64,000 nucleotides of DNA from Chloracidobacterium sp. (GCA_016716365.1 JADJWM010000019.1:1-64000), one strand, 5' to 3'; counted from the first letter of the stretch, positions 48,212-57,297 are shown. Numbers and translations are program-made. Notes: generated by a model from the letters alone, not told the origin.

Positions 48212-48613
48212 CTATCGTTGCGGTTTCGCCGCCGCCTCCCCGGTCATCACACCAAGCCACTTCTCAGCTTCTTCAAGCTCCGTAAAGAACTCGACCGTGG
48301 CGCCGCGATTCTGCGCTACGGTCTTGAAAAAATCTGAAAGGTCGTCAAATTGGTAACCGACGAAACACATTGCGATCGTCAGCCCTTTGAGGCCCTCGGC
48401 AAGGGTCCGGCCGGATTCGAAAGCGTGGATGGTGTCCAACTTGCGCGCCGGCTGATGGGCCTCGATCAGGACCTTCCGGCAGCGGTGCTTTCGGCACAGC
48501 ATGGCGATCAGCTCCCAATTCTTGACGGCGGACTCAGGCGTTATCACATGCCCGGGGGGATGCTTGATGTGCAAAAGGTCGTCGCTTACCTCAACTTCGA
48601 ACGGTAATTCCAT
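48212..48613 (-). CDS. hypothetical protein, STAS/SpoIIAA-like
   Basis: 133 residues with an alternating alpha/beta pattern (VEVSDDLLHIKHPPGHVITPESAVKNWELIAMLCRKHRCRKVLIEAH) reminiscent of SpoIIAA-like STAS domains that occur alone. No phosphorylatable Ser can be assigned with certainty. The neighbour upstream on this strand is the LpxL-like gene. Confidence 0.62.
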   Translation of the reverse strand: MELPFEVEVSDDLLHIKHPPGHVITPESAVKNWELIAMLCRKHRCRKVLIEAHQPARKLDTIHAFESGRTLAEGLKGLTIAMCFVGYQFDDLSDFFKTVAQNRGATVEFFTELEEAEKWLGVMTGEAAAKPQR

Positions 48614-48943
48614 AGTGCTTCGCCTGGACGATGCGCGTTACGCGCTCGTCAAAACGATGTCGTTCATCATTGGACTCAGTGACGTTTAGGTCGGCAGCCG
48701 GGGTGAGCCGGTTAATGCGTCAACTATAAACCACCTTTCTCCGCATTGCAAAATTTTTGATGGTTCGATGTGTAAGTTCGTTCCGCGGGAGGCAGCAAAC
48801 CCCGGACATTGACGGCCGCCAACGGTCGTTCGCGCGCTCCTTTCGCTTTTACAAAACTCTTACAATCGGGCGTAGCGAAAACTGATAGGCTTTTTCTGTA
48901 GGGCGGAGTTCCGTCCATCAGCACCGATCTAAAGGGGAAATAA
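48614..48943. other. intergenic region upstream of the desaturase gene
   Basis: 330 bases between divergent genes. A ribosome site AAGGGG (about 48932-48937) precedes the desaturase ATG. No clear -35/-10 pair found and no open frame with support. Confidence 0.5.
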
Positions 48944-49822
48944 ATGAACGAAGTGGTTACAAGGGAAGCAGATTCGAAGAAGATCAATTGGAGCACGTTG
49001 TCGGCGGTGATCATATTTCACGTGCTCGCGGTCGCGGCTCTATTTAATTTTAGCTGGCAAGGTCTTGCCGCGGCCGTCGTGCTGTGGTGGATCTCCGGCA
49101 GTCTGGGGATCGGGCTCGGTTATCACCGGCTGATGACCCATCGCGGCTTCAAAGCTCCACGCTGGCTTGAGCGGCTGTTGGGGGTTTTCGGGACCATTGC
49201 AATGCAGTCCGGCCCGATCACCTGGGTCACCACGCACCGCATCCACCACGCTTTCACGGATACCGACCGCGATCCGCACAGCCCGCGTCATGGCACCTAC
49301 TGGTCGCACATGGGCTGGATCATCCGCGGCACCGCACAGAACAACTCCGTTGAAACGATGCAGCGGTACTCGCCCGACCTGATGCGCGATCCGTTCCTCG
49401 TCGCGCTCGACAAATATTTCTGGGTCCCGACGGCCTTCGTCGGCGTCGGCTTGCTAGCGTTCGGCGGCGTCTCTGCACTTCTTTTGGGAATTTTCTTCCG
49501 CACGGTCATTGGCTGGCATTTCACATGGTTGGTGAATTCGGCCACACACCTTTGGGGATCACGGCGTTTCGAAACACGCGACGATTCGCGCAACAACCCG
49601 CTCGTCGCCGCCGTCACGTTTGGCGAGGGCTGGCATAACAATCACCACGCTTACCCGCGGTCTGCTAAGCACGGACTTCGCTGGTTCGAATTCGACATCA
49701 ACTGGATGCAGATCTGGCTGTTGGAAAAAGCGGGCCTGATCAAGAACGTTTACGCCTTCGACCTGAAGACCGAGAAACCCTTCGAACCGATCGAGCTTCA
49801 GCCCGTCCAGGACGTAGCCTGA
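48944..49822 (+). CDS. membrane fatty acid desaturase (acyl-CoA/acyl-lipid delta-9 type)
   Basis: 292 residues, four membrane helices. The three histidine boxes of integral-membrane desaturases are present: HRLMTHR (about 65-71), HRIHHAFTD (about 102-110) and HNNHHAYP (about 230-237). It adds a double bond to fatty acyl chains using oxygen and an electron donor; the double-bond position is inferred from the family. A strong terminator follows at 49851-49885. Confidence 0.9.
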   Translation: MNEVVTREADSKKINWSTLSAVIIFHVLAVAALFNFSWQGLAAAVVLWWISGSLGIGLGYHRLMTHRGFKAPRWLERLLGVFGTIAMQSGPITWVTTHRIHHAFTDTDRDPHSPRHGTYWSHMGWIIRGTAQNNSVETMQRYSPDLMRDPFLVALDKYFWVPTAFVGVGLLAFGGVSALLLGIFFRTVIGWHFTWLVNSATHLWGSRRFETRDDSRNNPLVAAVTFGEGWHNNHHAYPRSAKHGLRWFEFDINWMQIWLLEKAGLIKNVYAFDLKTEKPFEPIELQPVQDVA

Positions 49823-49850
49823 TCTTTTTCGACGTGAGTAAAAAATATTA

Positions 49851-49885
49851 GGCAAAAGCGATCTTGTGATCGCTTTTGCCTTTTT
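49851..49885 (+). terminator. strong rho-independent terminator after the desaturase gene
   Basis: Perfect 13-bp stem (GGCAAAAGCGATC with GATCGCTTTTGCC) around a TTGT loop, followed by TTTTT. Its T tract is the first unit of a heptamer array that runs to the next gene. Confidence 0.9.
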
Positions 49886-49907
49886 ACTTTTTACTTCTTA
49901 CTTTGTA
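49880..49907. repeat. heptamer array between terminator and histidine kinase gene
   Basis: Four 7-base units (consensus CTTTTTA) start in the terminator T tract and end four bases before the histidine kinase ATG at 49912. Confidence 0.75.
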
Positions 49908-49911
49908 ACTG

Positions 49912-50799
49912 ATGCGGCGGCGGAAAACGGCAATATTCTTTCTAATTCTCGGCATCAGCCTGAGCGTGTTGGCCGTCGCGCTCAACATCGGGTGGATCCT
50001 CCTCAACCTCCGTCAAGTGGTCCTTTTGGTGTTGGGTATCATTTTCTTCGCCCTCATCATCACGGGGCTGATCCTTAATACCATTTTTCTTATCCGCGAG
50101 ATCCGCCGAAACGAGCAGCACGATGCATTCATCAACTCGGTGACGCATGAACTGAAAACGCCCATTGCTTCGATCAAGCTTTATCTCGAAACGTTGAAAA
50201 CGCGCGATGTCGAACCCGAGAAACGCCGGGAGTTTTATGAAGTGATGCTGGCAGACGCCGACCGCTTGCTCGGCACCGTGGACCAGGTCCTGAAAGCCGG
50301 CGGAACTAAAGAGAATTTGCCGAAACCGGCCAAGGAAGAGCTTGACCTTGCGGTTCTGCTCAAAGAATGTGCAGCGACCGTACGAACGCAGCGAAAGCTG
50401 GATGCGGCTGTCCTCCGATTCACCGAACCGGCCGAACCCGTCCGCGTGGTCGGCGATCGCGCGGAGTTAAAGACCGCTTTCGTTAACCTGATCGATAACG
50501 CGGTCAAATATTCGCCCGACGACCCGAAGGTCTCCATCCGGATGAAGAAGGCGGCACTCAACCGGCGGGTCGAGGTCCTGATCAAGGATAACGGCATCGG
50601 GATACCGCCGGCCGACCTGAAGCGCGTTTTCAAAAGGTTCTATCGCGTGCCCGGCCGCTCCGCCACTCAGCCCGGCGGCACCGGCCTCGGGCTCTTTATC
50701 GTAAAGTCGATCGTCGAGCGGCACGGCGGGCGCGTCTCGGCCAACAGCCGCGGCGAGGGCTCCGGCAGCACGTTCATCGTTCAGCTTCCGATCGTGTGA
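49912..50799 (+). CDS. sensor histidine kinase
   Basis: 295 residues. Two membrane helices (about 7-32 and 36-62) with almost no periplasmic loop, suggesting membrane-level or intracellular sensing. HisKA with His79 in SVTHELKTPIASI, then HATPase_c with NLIDNAVKYS (N box), KDNGIGIP (G1) and GGTGLGLFIVK (G2). All catalytic motifs are intact. The upstream space is only 27 bases after a terminator and is occupied by a heptamer array; no Shine-Dalgarno site is seen. The partner response regulator follows at 50899. Confidence 0.92.
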   Translation: MRRRKTAIFFLILGISLSVLAVALNIGWILLNLRQVVLLVLGIIFFALIITGLILNTIFLIREIRRNEQHDAFINSVTHELKTPIASIKLYLETLKTRDVEPEKRREFYEVMLADADRLLGTVDQVLKAGGTKENLPKPAKEELDLAVLLKECAATVRTQRKLDAAVLRFTEPAEPVRVVGDRAELKTAFVNLIDNAVKYSPDDPKVSIRMKKAALNRRVEVLIKDNGIGIPPADLKRVFKRFYRVPGRSATQPGGTGLGLFIVKSIVERHGGRVSANSRGEGSGSTFIVQLPIV

Positions 50800-50841
50800 G
50801 CAGTGTTGGCGATTCGGGTCTGGTGAATCGATGGAGATCAA

Positions 50842-50869
50842 CACTTTTCACGTCTCCCTTTTCACCTGA
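50842..50869. repeat. heptamer array between histidine kinase and response regulator
   Basis: Four 7-base units with the same consensus type (CACTTTT, CACGTCT, CCCTTTT, CACCTGA) as the array at 45661. The gap between the two genes is 99 bases. Confidence 0.7.
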
Positions 50870-50898
50870 TCCGGAAATATAGATCGGTCAACGGAACA

Positions 50899-51612
50899 AT
50901 GAAAATTCTTATCATCGAAGACGAAGCCCATATCGCCGACGGCTTGCGGTACAATGTCGAGGCCGAGGGGCACGAGGCTGAGATCGCCCCTGATGGCGAG
51001 TCCGGGCTTGAGCTCGCCGGGACCGGCCGTTTCGACGCCGTTGTTCTCGATGTGATGCTGCCTGGCATCGATGGTTTCGAGGTTGCACGGCGCTTGCGAG
51101 AATCGAGCAACTATGTTCCTATCCTGATGCTCACTGCCCGTGGCCGCCCCGAAGACGTGCTTAAAGGCTTCGAGGCCGGCACCGACGATTACCTGCCCAA
51201 GCCCTTCGATCTCGAGATCTTCCTCGCCAGATTGAACGGCCTGCTTCGTCGCCGCGAGTGGTCCCGCCGCGAAACCACGAAAGAGCGTCTCGGCGACACC
51301 TTCGAGATAAACGGCAAGACCATAGACTTCGCCAACCTCGAACTGCGTTCCGACGGCGAGACCATCCACCTCACGATGATGGAAATAAAACTCCTCCGCT
51401 ACCTGATCGAACACGAAGGGCAGACCGTCTCTCGCAGCACCATCCTCGAAGACGTCTGGGGTCTGCAGGAAGACACCGACACCCGGGCGATCGATAATTT
51501 CATCGTCCGGCTGAGAAAATACCTCGAAGACCAGCCGAACGAACCGCAGATCGTCAGGACCGTCCGCGGCGTAGGATACAAGTTTATGGGAACCCAAAGG
51601 CCGAAACTATAG
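50899..51612 (+). CDS. OmpR/PhoB-type response regulator
   Basis: 237 residues. Receiver domain 1-120 with the acidic pair Glu7/Asp8, phosphoacceptor Asp51 in VVLDVMLPG, Thr in LTARG and Lys in YLPKPFD. A winged-helix DNA-binding domain follows (about 145-235; LTMMEIKLLRYLIEHEGQTVSRSTILEDVWG ... VRTVRGVGYKF). Partner of the upstream kinase. Its target genes cannot be seen here. Confidence 0.94.
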   Translation: MKILIIEDEAHIADGLRYNVEAEGHEAEIAPDGESGLELAGTGRFDAVVLDVMLPGIDGFEVARRLRESSNYVPILMLTARGRPEDVLKGFEAGTDDYLPKPFDLEIFLARLNGLLRRREWSRRETTKERLGDTFEINGKTIDFANLELRSDGETIHLTMMEIKLLRYLIEHEGQTVSRSTILEDVWGLQEDTDTRAIDNFIVRLRKYLEDQPNEPQIVRTVRGVGYKFMGTQRPKL

Positions 51613-51630
51613 AATTCGAAATCCGCTTAC

Positions 51631-51658
51631 AGCTTTCGACTTATAGCTAAAAGCTTTT
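51631..51658. repeat. heptamer array downstream of the response regulator gene
   Basis: Four 7-base units of the AGCTTTC/GACTTAT type between the response regulator gene and the convergent nuclease-like gene. Confidence 0.65.
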
Positions 51659-51664
51659 CTTAAC

Positions 51665-53152
51665 CTATCTGTCAAAATAGTTCTTTCTCGCGATGACCTT
51701 GATCTCCTCCCGCCAATTCTCGTGCAGTTCAAATCGCCACAGTTCGATCTCCGGCGTGAGCATTCGTGCAAAGTGTTCGAAATCGCGGTGGAAGCTTAGT
51801 GCGGGGGCGACGGCGTAGACAAGGGGCGGCTTTTTGATCATCTCGAGGTCGCCGAAGACGCGGGCACGCCTCAGTTCCCCTCGGCGGCGGAGATGTTCGA
51901 TCTTCCGCCAGTAGTCGGCGGCCTGGAACGGGGTTTCGCGGTCGGGGGAGGCTTTTATTTCGATGACTACAAGGCGGCCGTCGCGTCTTAATGCGAGCAG
52001 GTCGATCTTGTCGGCGGCGGCTGTGCGGAACTGGTTATAGATCGGTGCGAGGATCAGGTTGGCGTCCAGAAGTTTAATGTTCCGCCGAAGTATCGATTCC
52101 AGCCATGATTCGGGGGAATGTCGGTAAAACTCGTGCCGCTTCGAATCGGAGTCGAAGGCTCGGCAGCTCTTAAGGATTTCAACCAACCTTTCCAATTCTG
52201 TCCATGACGCCTCGTTCAGGGTTCGCTTTCGCTTTTCGACCCCGAACCAGGCCGACTCACGCCCGGCCATTTTTCTTACTCGTGCGAATGGCAGTCCGTT
52301 GAATCGCAGCGTTTCGCCGTGCCGCGAATGCAAAATGTCGATCGCTTCCGGGGCGAGCGCGATGATGCGGCCCGCCATCTCGCTGGGCCCGAGTTCATCG
52401 GGCAGGTTAAGCTGCTTCTGCTTTTCCCGCCAGAGCCTGCTGATGGAGAGTTCGGCACGCGGCTTCAGCGACTCCGCTCCGCCCGTTCGGCTAAGCTCGC
52501 GGATGCGGATCGAGGACTTCATCGGCCCTTTCAGAAGCGCGTGGAGTTTTTGCAGGTTCGCAGCCGCACGGCTCTCGACAACTATGTGCAATTCAAGGGC
52601 GGGCTTCTTCGCCCGTGCCTGCAGCCGCTCGAACCAGAGGATAGCGGTCGCCAACATCGACTCCGCTGTCACACCGCCGGCCACATCGGCAAAAACGGCG
52701 ACTCGGCCCGCCGTCCTGCTGTCGGCGAAGATCTCCGCAAATCGGCCGCTGCCCGCGTTCAGCCCGACCCGCACAAGCTTCACACCCTCTTCCGAGCTTT
52801 CGACAAGCGTGGCGATCGCGTTCGCCCGCTCCAACCTGGCGAGCTCAATGTTTGCGGCCAGTTCCGCGGCCGAAGTCCGCGGCACCAGCCTCATCTCTTC
52901 GACGCCTCCGCCGAACGGGCCCGCCAGCCTGATCTTTATTTCCTCGCCTTCGGGTTTGAACCCGACGATCCGTCTGGACCGAAATCCGTTTTCGCCGACC
53001 GCTCCGATCCGTGTCCCTCGCGGCCCCTCGTCTATCGAGATCTCGTCTCGGTTGATCGGGAATGTCCGGCCGTTCTCGCCGACGATCAGCCACTCGGCAA
53101 ACCTGTCGAGAAGGTCGCCCAGCTCCTCGGCCAATAATGCCTCGGCTACCAT
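51665..53152 (-). CDS. hypothetical protein with C-terminal PD-(D/E)xK-like nuclease segment
   Basis: 495 residues, Arg-rich. Near residues 395-420 KIDLLALRRDGRLVVIEIKAS has the core of a PD-(D/E)xK nuclease (Asp, then Glu-x-Lys), as in NucS- or RecB-type domains, followed by AADYWRKIEHLRRRGELR. The N-terminal 350 residues match nothing I know and contain long strings of charged helices. DNA cleavage or repair is inferred only from this core. Its ATG overlaps the SGNH gene stop region by seven bases (53146-53152). Confidence 0.68.
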   Translation of the reverse strand: MVAEALLAEELGDLLDRFAEWLIVGENGRTFPINRDEISIDEGPRGTRIGAVGENGFRSRRIVGFKPEGEEIKIRLAGPFGGGVEEMRLVPRTSAAELAANIELARLERANAIATLVESSEEGVKLVRVGLNAGSGRFAEIFADSRTAGRVAVFADVAGGVTAESMLATAILWFERLQARAKKPALELHIVVESRAAANLQKLHALLKGPMKSSIRIRELSRTGGAESLKPRAELSISRLWREKQKQLNLPDELGPSEMAGRIIALAPEAIDILHSRHGETLRFNGLPFARVRKMAGRESAWFGVEKRKRTLNEASWTELERLVEILKSCRAFDSDSKRHEFYRHSPESWLESILRRNIKLLDANLILAPIYNQFRTAAADKIDLLALRRDGRLVVIEIKASPDRETPFQAADYWRKIEHLRRRGELRRARVFGDLEMIKKPPLVYAVAPALSFHRDFEHFARMLTPEIELWRFELHENWREEIKVIARKNYFDR

Positions 53153-53916
53153 CGATGCCTTGTGTCAAAATATCGGATCATCGCTTCGGCCCAATCCGAG
53201 TAACCCTGTTCCGAGGGGTGGATGCCGTCCGCGAAAAATCCGTCGAGAGCCACGTCCACCGGCTGCGGGTAGTAATGCACCCGTTCGAGGCTGGCTGAGA
53301 ATTCGCGGATGTTCGCATCGTGCATCTTTGAAAGCTCCCAGAGCAGGAACTTGATCGGCTGCGGGATCACCGGTGAATAGACGATCATCGGGCAATTAGA
53401 GATAAAGATGACGGCATCCGGATTTCGCCGCCGAAGGATGCCAAGCAGCTCCAGCATGTCGCGACGCCATTTTTTCGGGCTGCTGAGCTTCATCACGTCG
53501 TTACCGCCGATCCCAAGAAGGATGTGGTCGAACTCGGTGTCGGGCACCATCGGGAGGAGTTCGTCGATGGTCCGCCGGGCGGTCACGCCGTTCCGGCCGA
53601 CGACCGTCCATTCGACCTGCCGTCCGGTCCTCGTCGCAAGCCGCTCCGCAAATTGCCCAGCCAGGGCTTCACGATGAGTTCGTGCCCCGAGCCCCGCCAC
53701 GGTCGACTCGCCGATCACAAGGAGGCGCGCCGCTTCGCCTGCATCGCCGACGGTCCCCGTCTTTGGGCCAGCCGCCTCGGGCAGCAAGCCGACCTTACGC
53801 CGGGTGTACTGCCCTTGCAGGAAAAGGAGAGGCGAAACCGGAAGCATGGCCGCGGCCGCGGCCCAATAAACCGCCTGCCAGCGAGCGAGATTGGTGCTTT
53901 TGCCGTTCTCCGACAT
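53146..53916 (-). CDS. SGNH/GDSL-family hydrolase, membrane-anchored
   Basis: 256 residues. An N-terminal hydrophobic segment (about 14-32) anchors it. SGNH blocks follow: GESTVAGLG near 68 (nucleophile Ser), GRNGVTARRT, GGNDV near 127 and DGIHPSEQGYSDWAE near 232 (catalytic Asp and His). Substrate unknown; related exported enzymes deacylate lipids or glycans. It is divergent from the lipoprotein gene at 53944, 27 bases away. Confidence 0.86.
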   Translation of the reverse strand: MSENGKSTNLARWQAVYWAAAAAMLPVSPLLFLQGQYTRRKVGLLPEAAGPKTGTVGDAGEAARLLVIGESTVAGLGARTHREALAGQFAERLATRTGRQVEWTVVGRNGVTARRTIDELLPMVPDTEFDHILLGIGGNDVMKLSSPKKWRRDMLELLGILRRRNPDAVIFISNCPMIVYSPVIPQPIKFLLWELSKMHDANIREFSASLERVHYYPQPVDVALDGFFADGIHPSEQGYSDWAEAMIRYFDTRHRW

Positions 53917-53943
53917 CGTTATGATAAACTTCGAATAACCTTG

Positions 53944-54615
53944 ATGTTTTTGTCAAATCCGGCCATTTCACTAGTCCTTTTCACGGCGATCTTGGCCACC
54001 TTCACGGGCTGCTGGCCGGCTGCCCCGACCCCGGACACGGCGGTGTCCGCGGTCGAGGTTCCCAAAGCAAAATTCCCTTTTAAGACACGGGAACCGGAGG
54101 ACTTCCAGTGCGACATTGTCGAAACGGCGGGAACCGTCGTGCGGCGGAAACGGCTCGCGATGATGGGCAGCCGGAGCCGTCTCGATCTGGACGTCGGCAC
54201 CGATCGCCATCGGGTCATCCTGAGCACGGAAAAGGAATATTTGATCGACCCGGCCCGCCGCATTTACGCGGAAGTTCCCGGCGGCGATTCGGGGAGCTTC
54301 AGCGAACTTACGCGCGAGCTCCTCCTCGTGAGCCCTCGGACCAGCTTCGAAGAGGCCGGCCGCGAAGGCACCATCATCAGATATCGTGCCGCGTCCGATA
54401 ACAGCGAGCAGAGCGAGGTAATTATTCACTACGACACGGCCCTTGAGCTTCCCGTAAAGCATGAATTTTTGACGGTCCGCAACGGCGAAAGAACACTTTC
54501 ATTTACCATCGAGATCGTGAATTTTTCGCTCGAGCCCGATCCCGGCCTGTTCGAATTGCCGGCCGGCTTTCGCCGGGTCGCCCTCGAGGAGGTCGCCGCT
54601 GGCCCAAAAATATGA
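53944..54615 (+). CDS. predicted lipoprotein
   Basis: 223 residues. MFLSNPAISLVLFTAILATFTGC has a lipobox with Cys23. The rest is mainly beta-strand (DFQCDIVETAGTVVRRKRLAMMGSRSRLDL ... IIRYRAASDNSEQSEVIIHYDTALELPVKHEF), like LolA/outer-membrane lipoprotein carriers or DUF4412-type proteins, but no family is certain. The stop overlaps the thioesterase ATG (ATGA). Confidence 0.7.
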   Translation: MFLSNPAISLVLFTAILATFTGCWPAAPTPDTAVSAVEVPKAKFPFKTREPEDFQCDIVETAGTVVRRKRLAMMGSRSRLDLDVGTDRHRVILSTEKEYLIDPARRIYAEVPGGDSGSFSELTRELLLVSPRTSFEEAGREGTIIRYRAASDNSEQSEVIIHYDTALELPVKHEFLTVRNGERTLSFTIEIVNFSLEPDPGLFELPAGFRRVALEEVAAGPKI

Positions 54616-55034
54616 ATGATGCAGCGGGGCTTACCCCCGACCAGAAAGGCCGGATCGCGGACGCCCTTCACGGCCTTCCGTTCGCACAACTCATCGGCAT
54701 GCGGCTGGTTGACGTACGGCCGGGCGAGGCGACGATCAAGATCGAAATGCGCGACGACCTGCGCCAGCCGCACGGTGTGCTCCATGGCGGCGTGACGGCG
54801 ACCCTGATCGACACGGCGATGGCATTTGCGATCATCACGCGGCTCGACGAGGGTGAAAAGGCCACGACGGTCGACCTTACGGTCCATTACCTCCGCCCGC
54901 ATTTCGAAGGAACGTTTACCTGCACGGCTAAGGTCGTCCGGGCCGGGAAACGCATCATCACCGTCTCGGCGGACGTGATAAACGGCGAAGGCAAGCAGAT
55001 CGCCACCGCAATATCGACATATACGAAAGTATAA
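54612..55034 (+). CDS. PaaI-family hot-dog thioesterase
   Basis: 140 residues. It contains MRDDLRQPHGVLHGGVTATLIDTAMAFAI around 50-78, the PaaI/hotdog signature (His-Gly-Gly ... Asp) that hydrolyses acyl- or phenylacetyl-CoA thioesters, and a C-terminal GKRIITVSADVINGEGK. Coupled to the lipoprotein gene by a four-base overlap. Confidence 0.9.
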   Translation: MNDAAGLTPDQKGRIADALHGLPFAQLIGMRLVDVRPGEATIKIEMRDDLRQPHGVLHGGVTATLIDTAMAFAIITRLDEGEKATTVDLTVHYLRPHFEGTFTCTAKVVRAGKRIITVSADVINGEGKQIATAISTYTKV

Positions 55035-55159
55035 GAAGTGTGCTTGATTCGGGGCAGTTCCCAGGTCCGCGAGTGGTGAAAGTTCGGCGAGTATTGCAAG
55101 TGGACCGAGATCATTTGTTCTTAACTGTTTGCAGGGTTTTCCGGCGTCGCAGAGCTTGG

Positions 55160-55195
55160 CCAACTCGTTGAACTCGGCAAACTCGCCGAACTACA
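55160..55195. repeat. nonamer array before the ABC exporter gene
   Basis: Four units with a 9-base period around the core AACTC, ending three bases before the ABC exporter ATG at 55198. Phase may extend further upstream in weaker form. Note the period differs from the heptamer arrays. Confidence 0.6.
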
Positions 55196-55197
55196 CG

Positions 55198-57204
55198 ATG
55201 AGCCCGATAAGGAAATTTGCTAGATTCATGCGGCCGTACCGATGGCGGATGGCGGCGGGGATTTCCTGTATCCTGGTCTCGCTCGCATTCGGCCTGATGG
55301 TGCCGTATCTGGTCGGCGTCGCGGTGGACGACCTCGCGGCCGGCGTCACCTGGGAAAAGGTCATTCGTTATCCGCTGATCATTCTCGGTGTCAATCTGAT
55401 GAGCGGCATTTTCCTTTTCCTGCAACGCCGCATCCTTATCAACACGTCGCGCCACATTGAGTTCGACATGCGCGAGGCGTTTTACGGAAGCTTGGTCAAC
55501 CAGCCGGCCGAGTTCTTCTACAACAATCGGGTCGGCGACCTGATGGCCCGTGCGACGAACGACCTCGCCGCCGTTCGGCAGATCGTCGGGCCGATGATCC
55601 TTTACAGTTTTCAAGCCGTTTTCGCACTTTGCATTGTCCTGCCCGTCCTTCTCGGGATCTCGGTCAAACTGACGCTGCTGCTTCTGATCCCTCTTCCGCT
55701 CGTTTCTTTGACGGTCAAGTTTCTTGGCAACCAGATCCACCAGCGCTTCGAACGCATTCAGGAATTTTTCTCTTCGATCACCGCCCGCATACAGGAGAAT
55801 CTTTCCGGCGTCCGCGTCGTCCGCGCCTACGCCCAGGAGGACGCCGAGATCGAAGAGTTCCAAAAGCTCAACCGAGAGTACGCCGGCCAGAACATACGTC
55901 TCGTAAAATTTGCCGCGGCGATGCGTCCGCTGCTCTTCTTTTTCATCGGCCTGGGCTTTGTGATCATCGTCGCCGTCGGTGTCCCGATGGCGGTTAGCGG
56001 CGAGATCACTGCCGGCAACTTTGCATCGTTCATCCTCTATCTTCAGCGGATGATCTGGTATCTGATCGCGCTCGGCTACGTCGTGAACCTATATCAGCGG
56101 GGCACCGCCAGCCTGAAACGCTTCAACGCGATCCTCGACGCCGAGCCCGCAATTCGCGACACGCCGGAAGCCCGGCCGCAGCCCCCGATCAAAGGCGGCA
56201 TCGAATTCCGCGATCTAAATTTCGCGTATCAGACCAACGGCTCGCCTCCTTACGAAGGAGGGGTGGCAGCCGATTCGGCTGACGGGGTGGTTCTTTCAAA
56301 TGCTGATCCCACTAAACCGATTGACGGACCCGACGAAGCCGGAACGGATGAGATCCGCACTCCGCAGTCCGCACTCCGCACTCCAAACCTTGTCCTTCGC
56401 GACATCAACCTCAAGATCGACCCCGGCCAGACGGTCGCCTTTGTCGGCCGCACCGGCAGCGGCAAATCGACGCTGATGAATCTTGTCCCGCGTCTGATGG
56501 ATGCGCCCGAAGGCACGCTCCTGATCGACGGCACTCCGGTAAAGGAGTACCCGATCGAACAGCTTCGCCGAGCGATCGGCTTTGTGCCGCAGGAGACATT
56601 TCTCTTCAGCAACACGCTCGCCGCAAACATCGCATTTGGAGTTCCCGCGAACGGCAAGTCGGTACCGCCTGCGGTAGCGGGTGGGGCTTTTGGCTCAGGC
56701 GAGCAAAGATCACGCACTTTGGCGGGAGGATCAGACAACGATGAGCTGCCTGCTCATCACGACACCAGCCACCACATCTCCGTTGAAAAAGCGGCCGAGA
56801 TCGCGGGCCTTGCCGACGACATCCGTTCATTCCCCGGAAAGTACGAGCAGCTTGTGGGCGAACGCGGCATCACCCTTTCCGGCGGCCAAAAGCAGCGGAC
56901 GGCGATCGCCCGTGCCGTAATGCGGAACCCTCGCATTCTGATACTCGACGATTCTCTTTCGGCCGTCGATACTTACACCGAAGAGAAGATCCTCCACAAC
57001 CTGCGCGATGTGCGTTCGGGCCGCACGACGCTCGTCGTCTCGCACCGCGTGTCGACGATTCGCGACGCCGACCTCATCTGCGTACTCGATCACGGCCGCA
57101 TCATCGAACGCGGTACCCACGACGAGCTTCTCGAACTCGACGGCGAATACGCCGAACTCTACCGCCGCCAACTCCTCGAAGAGGAACTCGACGCCGAACA
57201 GTGA
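55198..57204 (+). CDS. ABC exporter, fused membrane and ATP-binding domains
   Basis: 668 residues. Transmembrane domain 1-310 with six helices; ATP-binding domain with Walker A GRTGSGKST near 416, Q loop, signature LSGGQKQR near 559, Walker B ILILDDSLSAVD near 579-590 and H loop. Lipid or peptide export is typical for this family. Two segments break the normal alignment: about residues 346-397 (PPYEGGVAADSADGVVLS and IRTPQSALRTPN), and about 483-524 (VPPAVAGGAFGSGEQRSRTL). Both are encoded by repeat-like DNA in frame. The stop codon is overlapped by a heptamer array. Confidence 0.88.
   Translation: MSPIRKFARFMRPYRWRMAAGISCILVSLAFGLMVPYLVGVAVDDLAAGVTWEKVIRYPLIILGVNLMSGIFLFLQRRILINTSRHIEFDMREAFYGSLVNQPAEFFYNNRVGDLMARATNDLAAVRQIVGPMILYSFQAVFALCIVLPVLLGISVKLTLLLLIPLPLVSLTVKFLGNQIHQRFERIQEFFSSITARIQENLSGVRVVRAYAQEDAEIEEFQKLNREYAGQNIRLVKFAAAMRPLLFFFIGLGFVIIVAVGVPMAVSGEITAGNFASFILYLQRMIWYLIALGYVVNLYQRGTASLKRFNAILDAEPAIRDTPEARPQPPIKGGIEFRDLNFAYQTNGSPPYEGGVAADSADGVVLSNADPTKPIDGPDEAGTDEIRTPQSALRTPNLVLRDINLKIDPGQTVAFVGRTGSGKSTLMNLVPRLMDAPEGTLLIDGTPVKEYPIEQLRRAIGFVPQETFLFSNTLAANIAFGVPANGKSVPPAVAGGAFGSGEQRSRTLAGGSDNDELPAHHDTSHHISVEKAAEIAGLADDIRSFPGKYEQLVGERGITLSGGQKQRTAIARAVMRNPRILILDDSLSAVDTYTEEKILHNLRDVRSGRTTLVVSHRVSTIRDADLICVLDHGRIIERGTHDELLELDGEYAELYRRQLLEEELDAEQ
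56236..56390. repeat. in-frame repeat cluster inside the ABC gene, first
   Basis: Contains a REP-like palindromic section (CCTCCTTACGAAGGAGG, then GCCGATTCGGC) and, at 56355-56389, four to five heptamers of type CCGCACT. It codes for about 50 residues between the membrane domain and the ATPase domain. Confidence 0.7.
56650..56770. repeat. in-frame repeat-like segment inside the ABC gene, second
   Basis: Encodes about 40 residues between the Walker A region and the signature. Includes GTACCGCCTGCGG followed by TAGCGGGTGGGG, an imperfect inverted pattern resembling REP sequences. Not alignable with normal ABC proteins. Confidence 0.5.
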
Positions 57205-57297
57205 ACTGTGAGCAGTAGGCAGTGAGCCGTGGGTAGTGTGCAGTCGGCGGTGGGCAGCGGCAGTGGGCGGTGGGCTGTAAGCAGTGGGCAGTGGAAA
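57201..57297. repeat. heptamer array after the ABC gene (GTGGGCA type)
   Basis: Fourteen successive 7-base units, consensus GTGGGCA, with one 6-base unit near 57257. The first unit overlaps the ABC stop codon. Confidence 0.85.
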
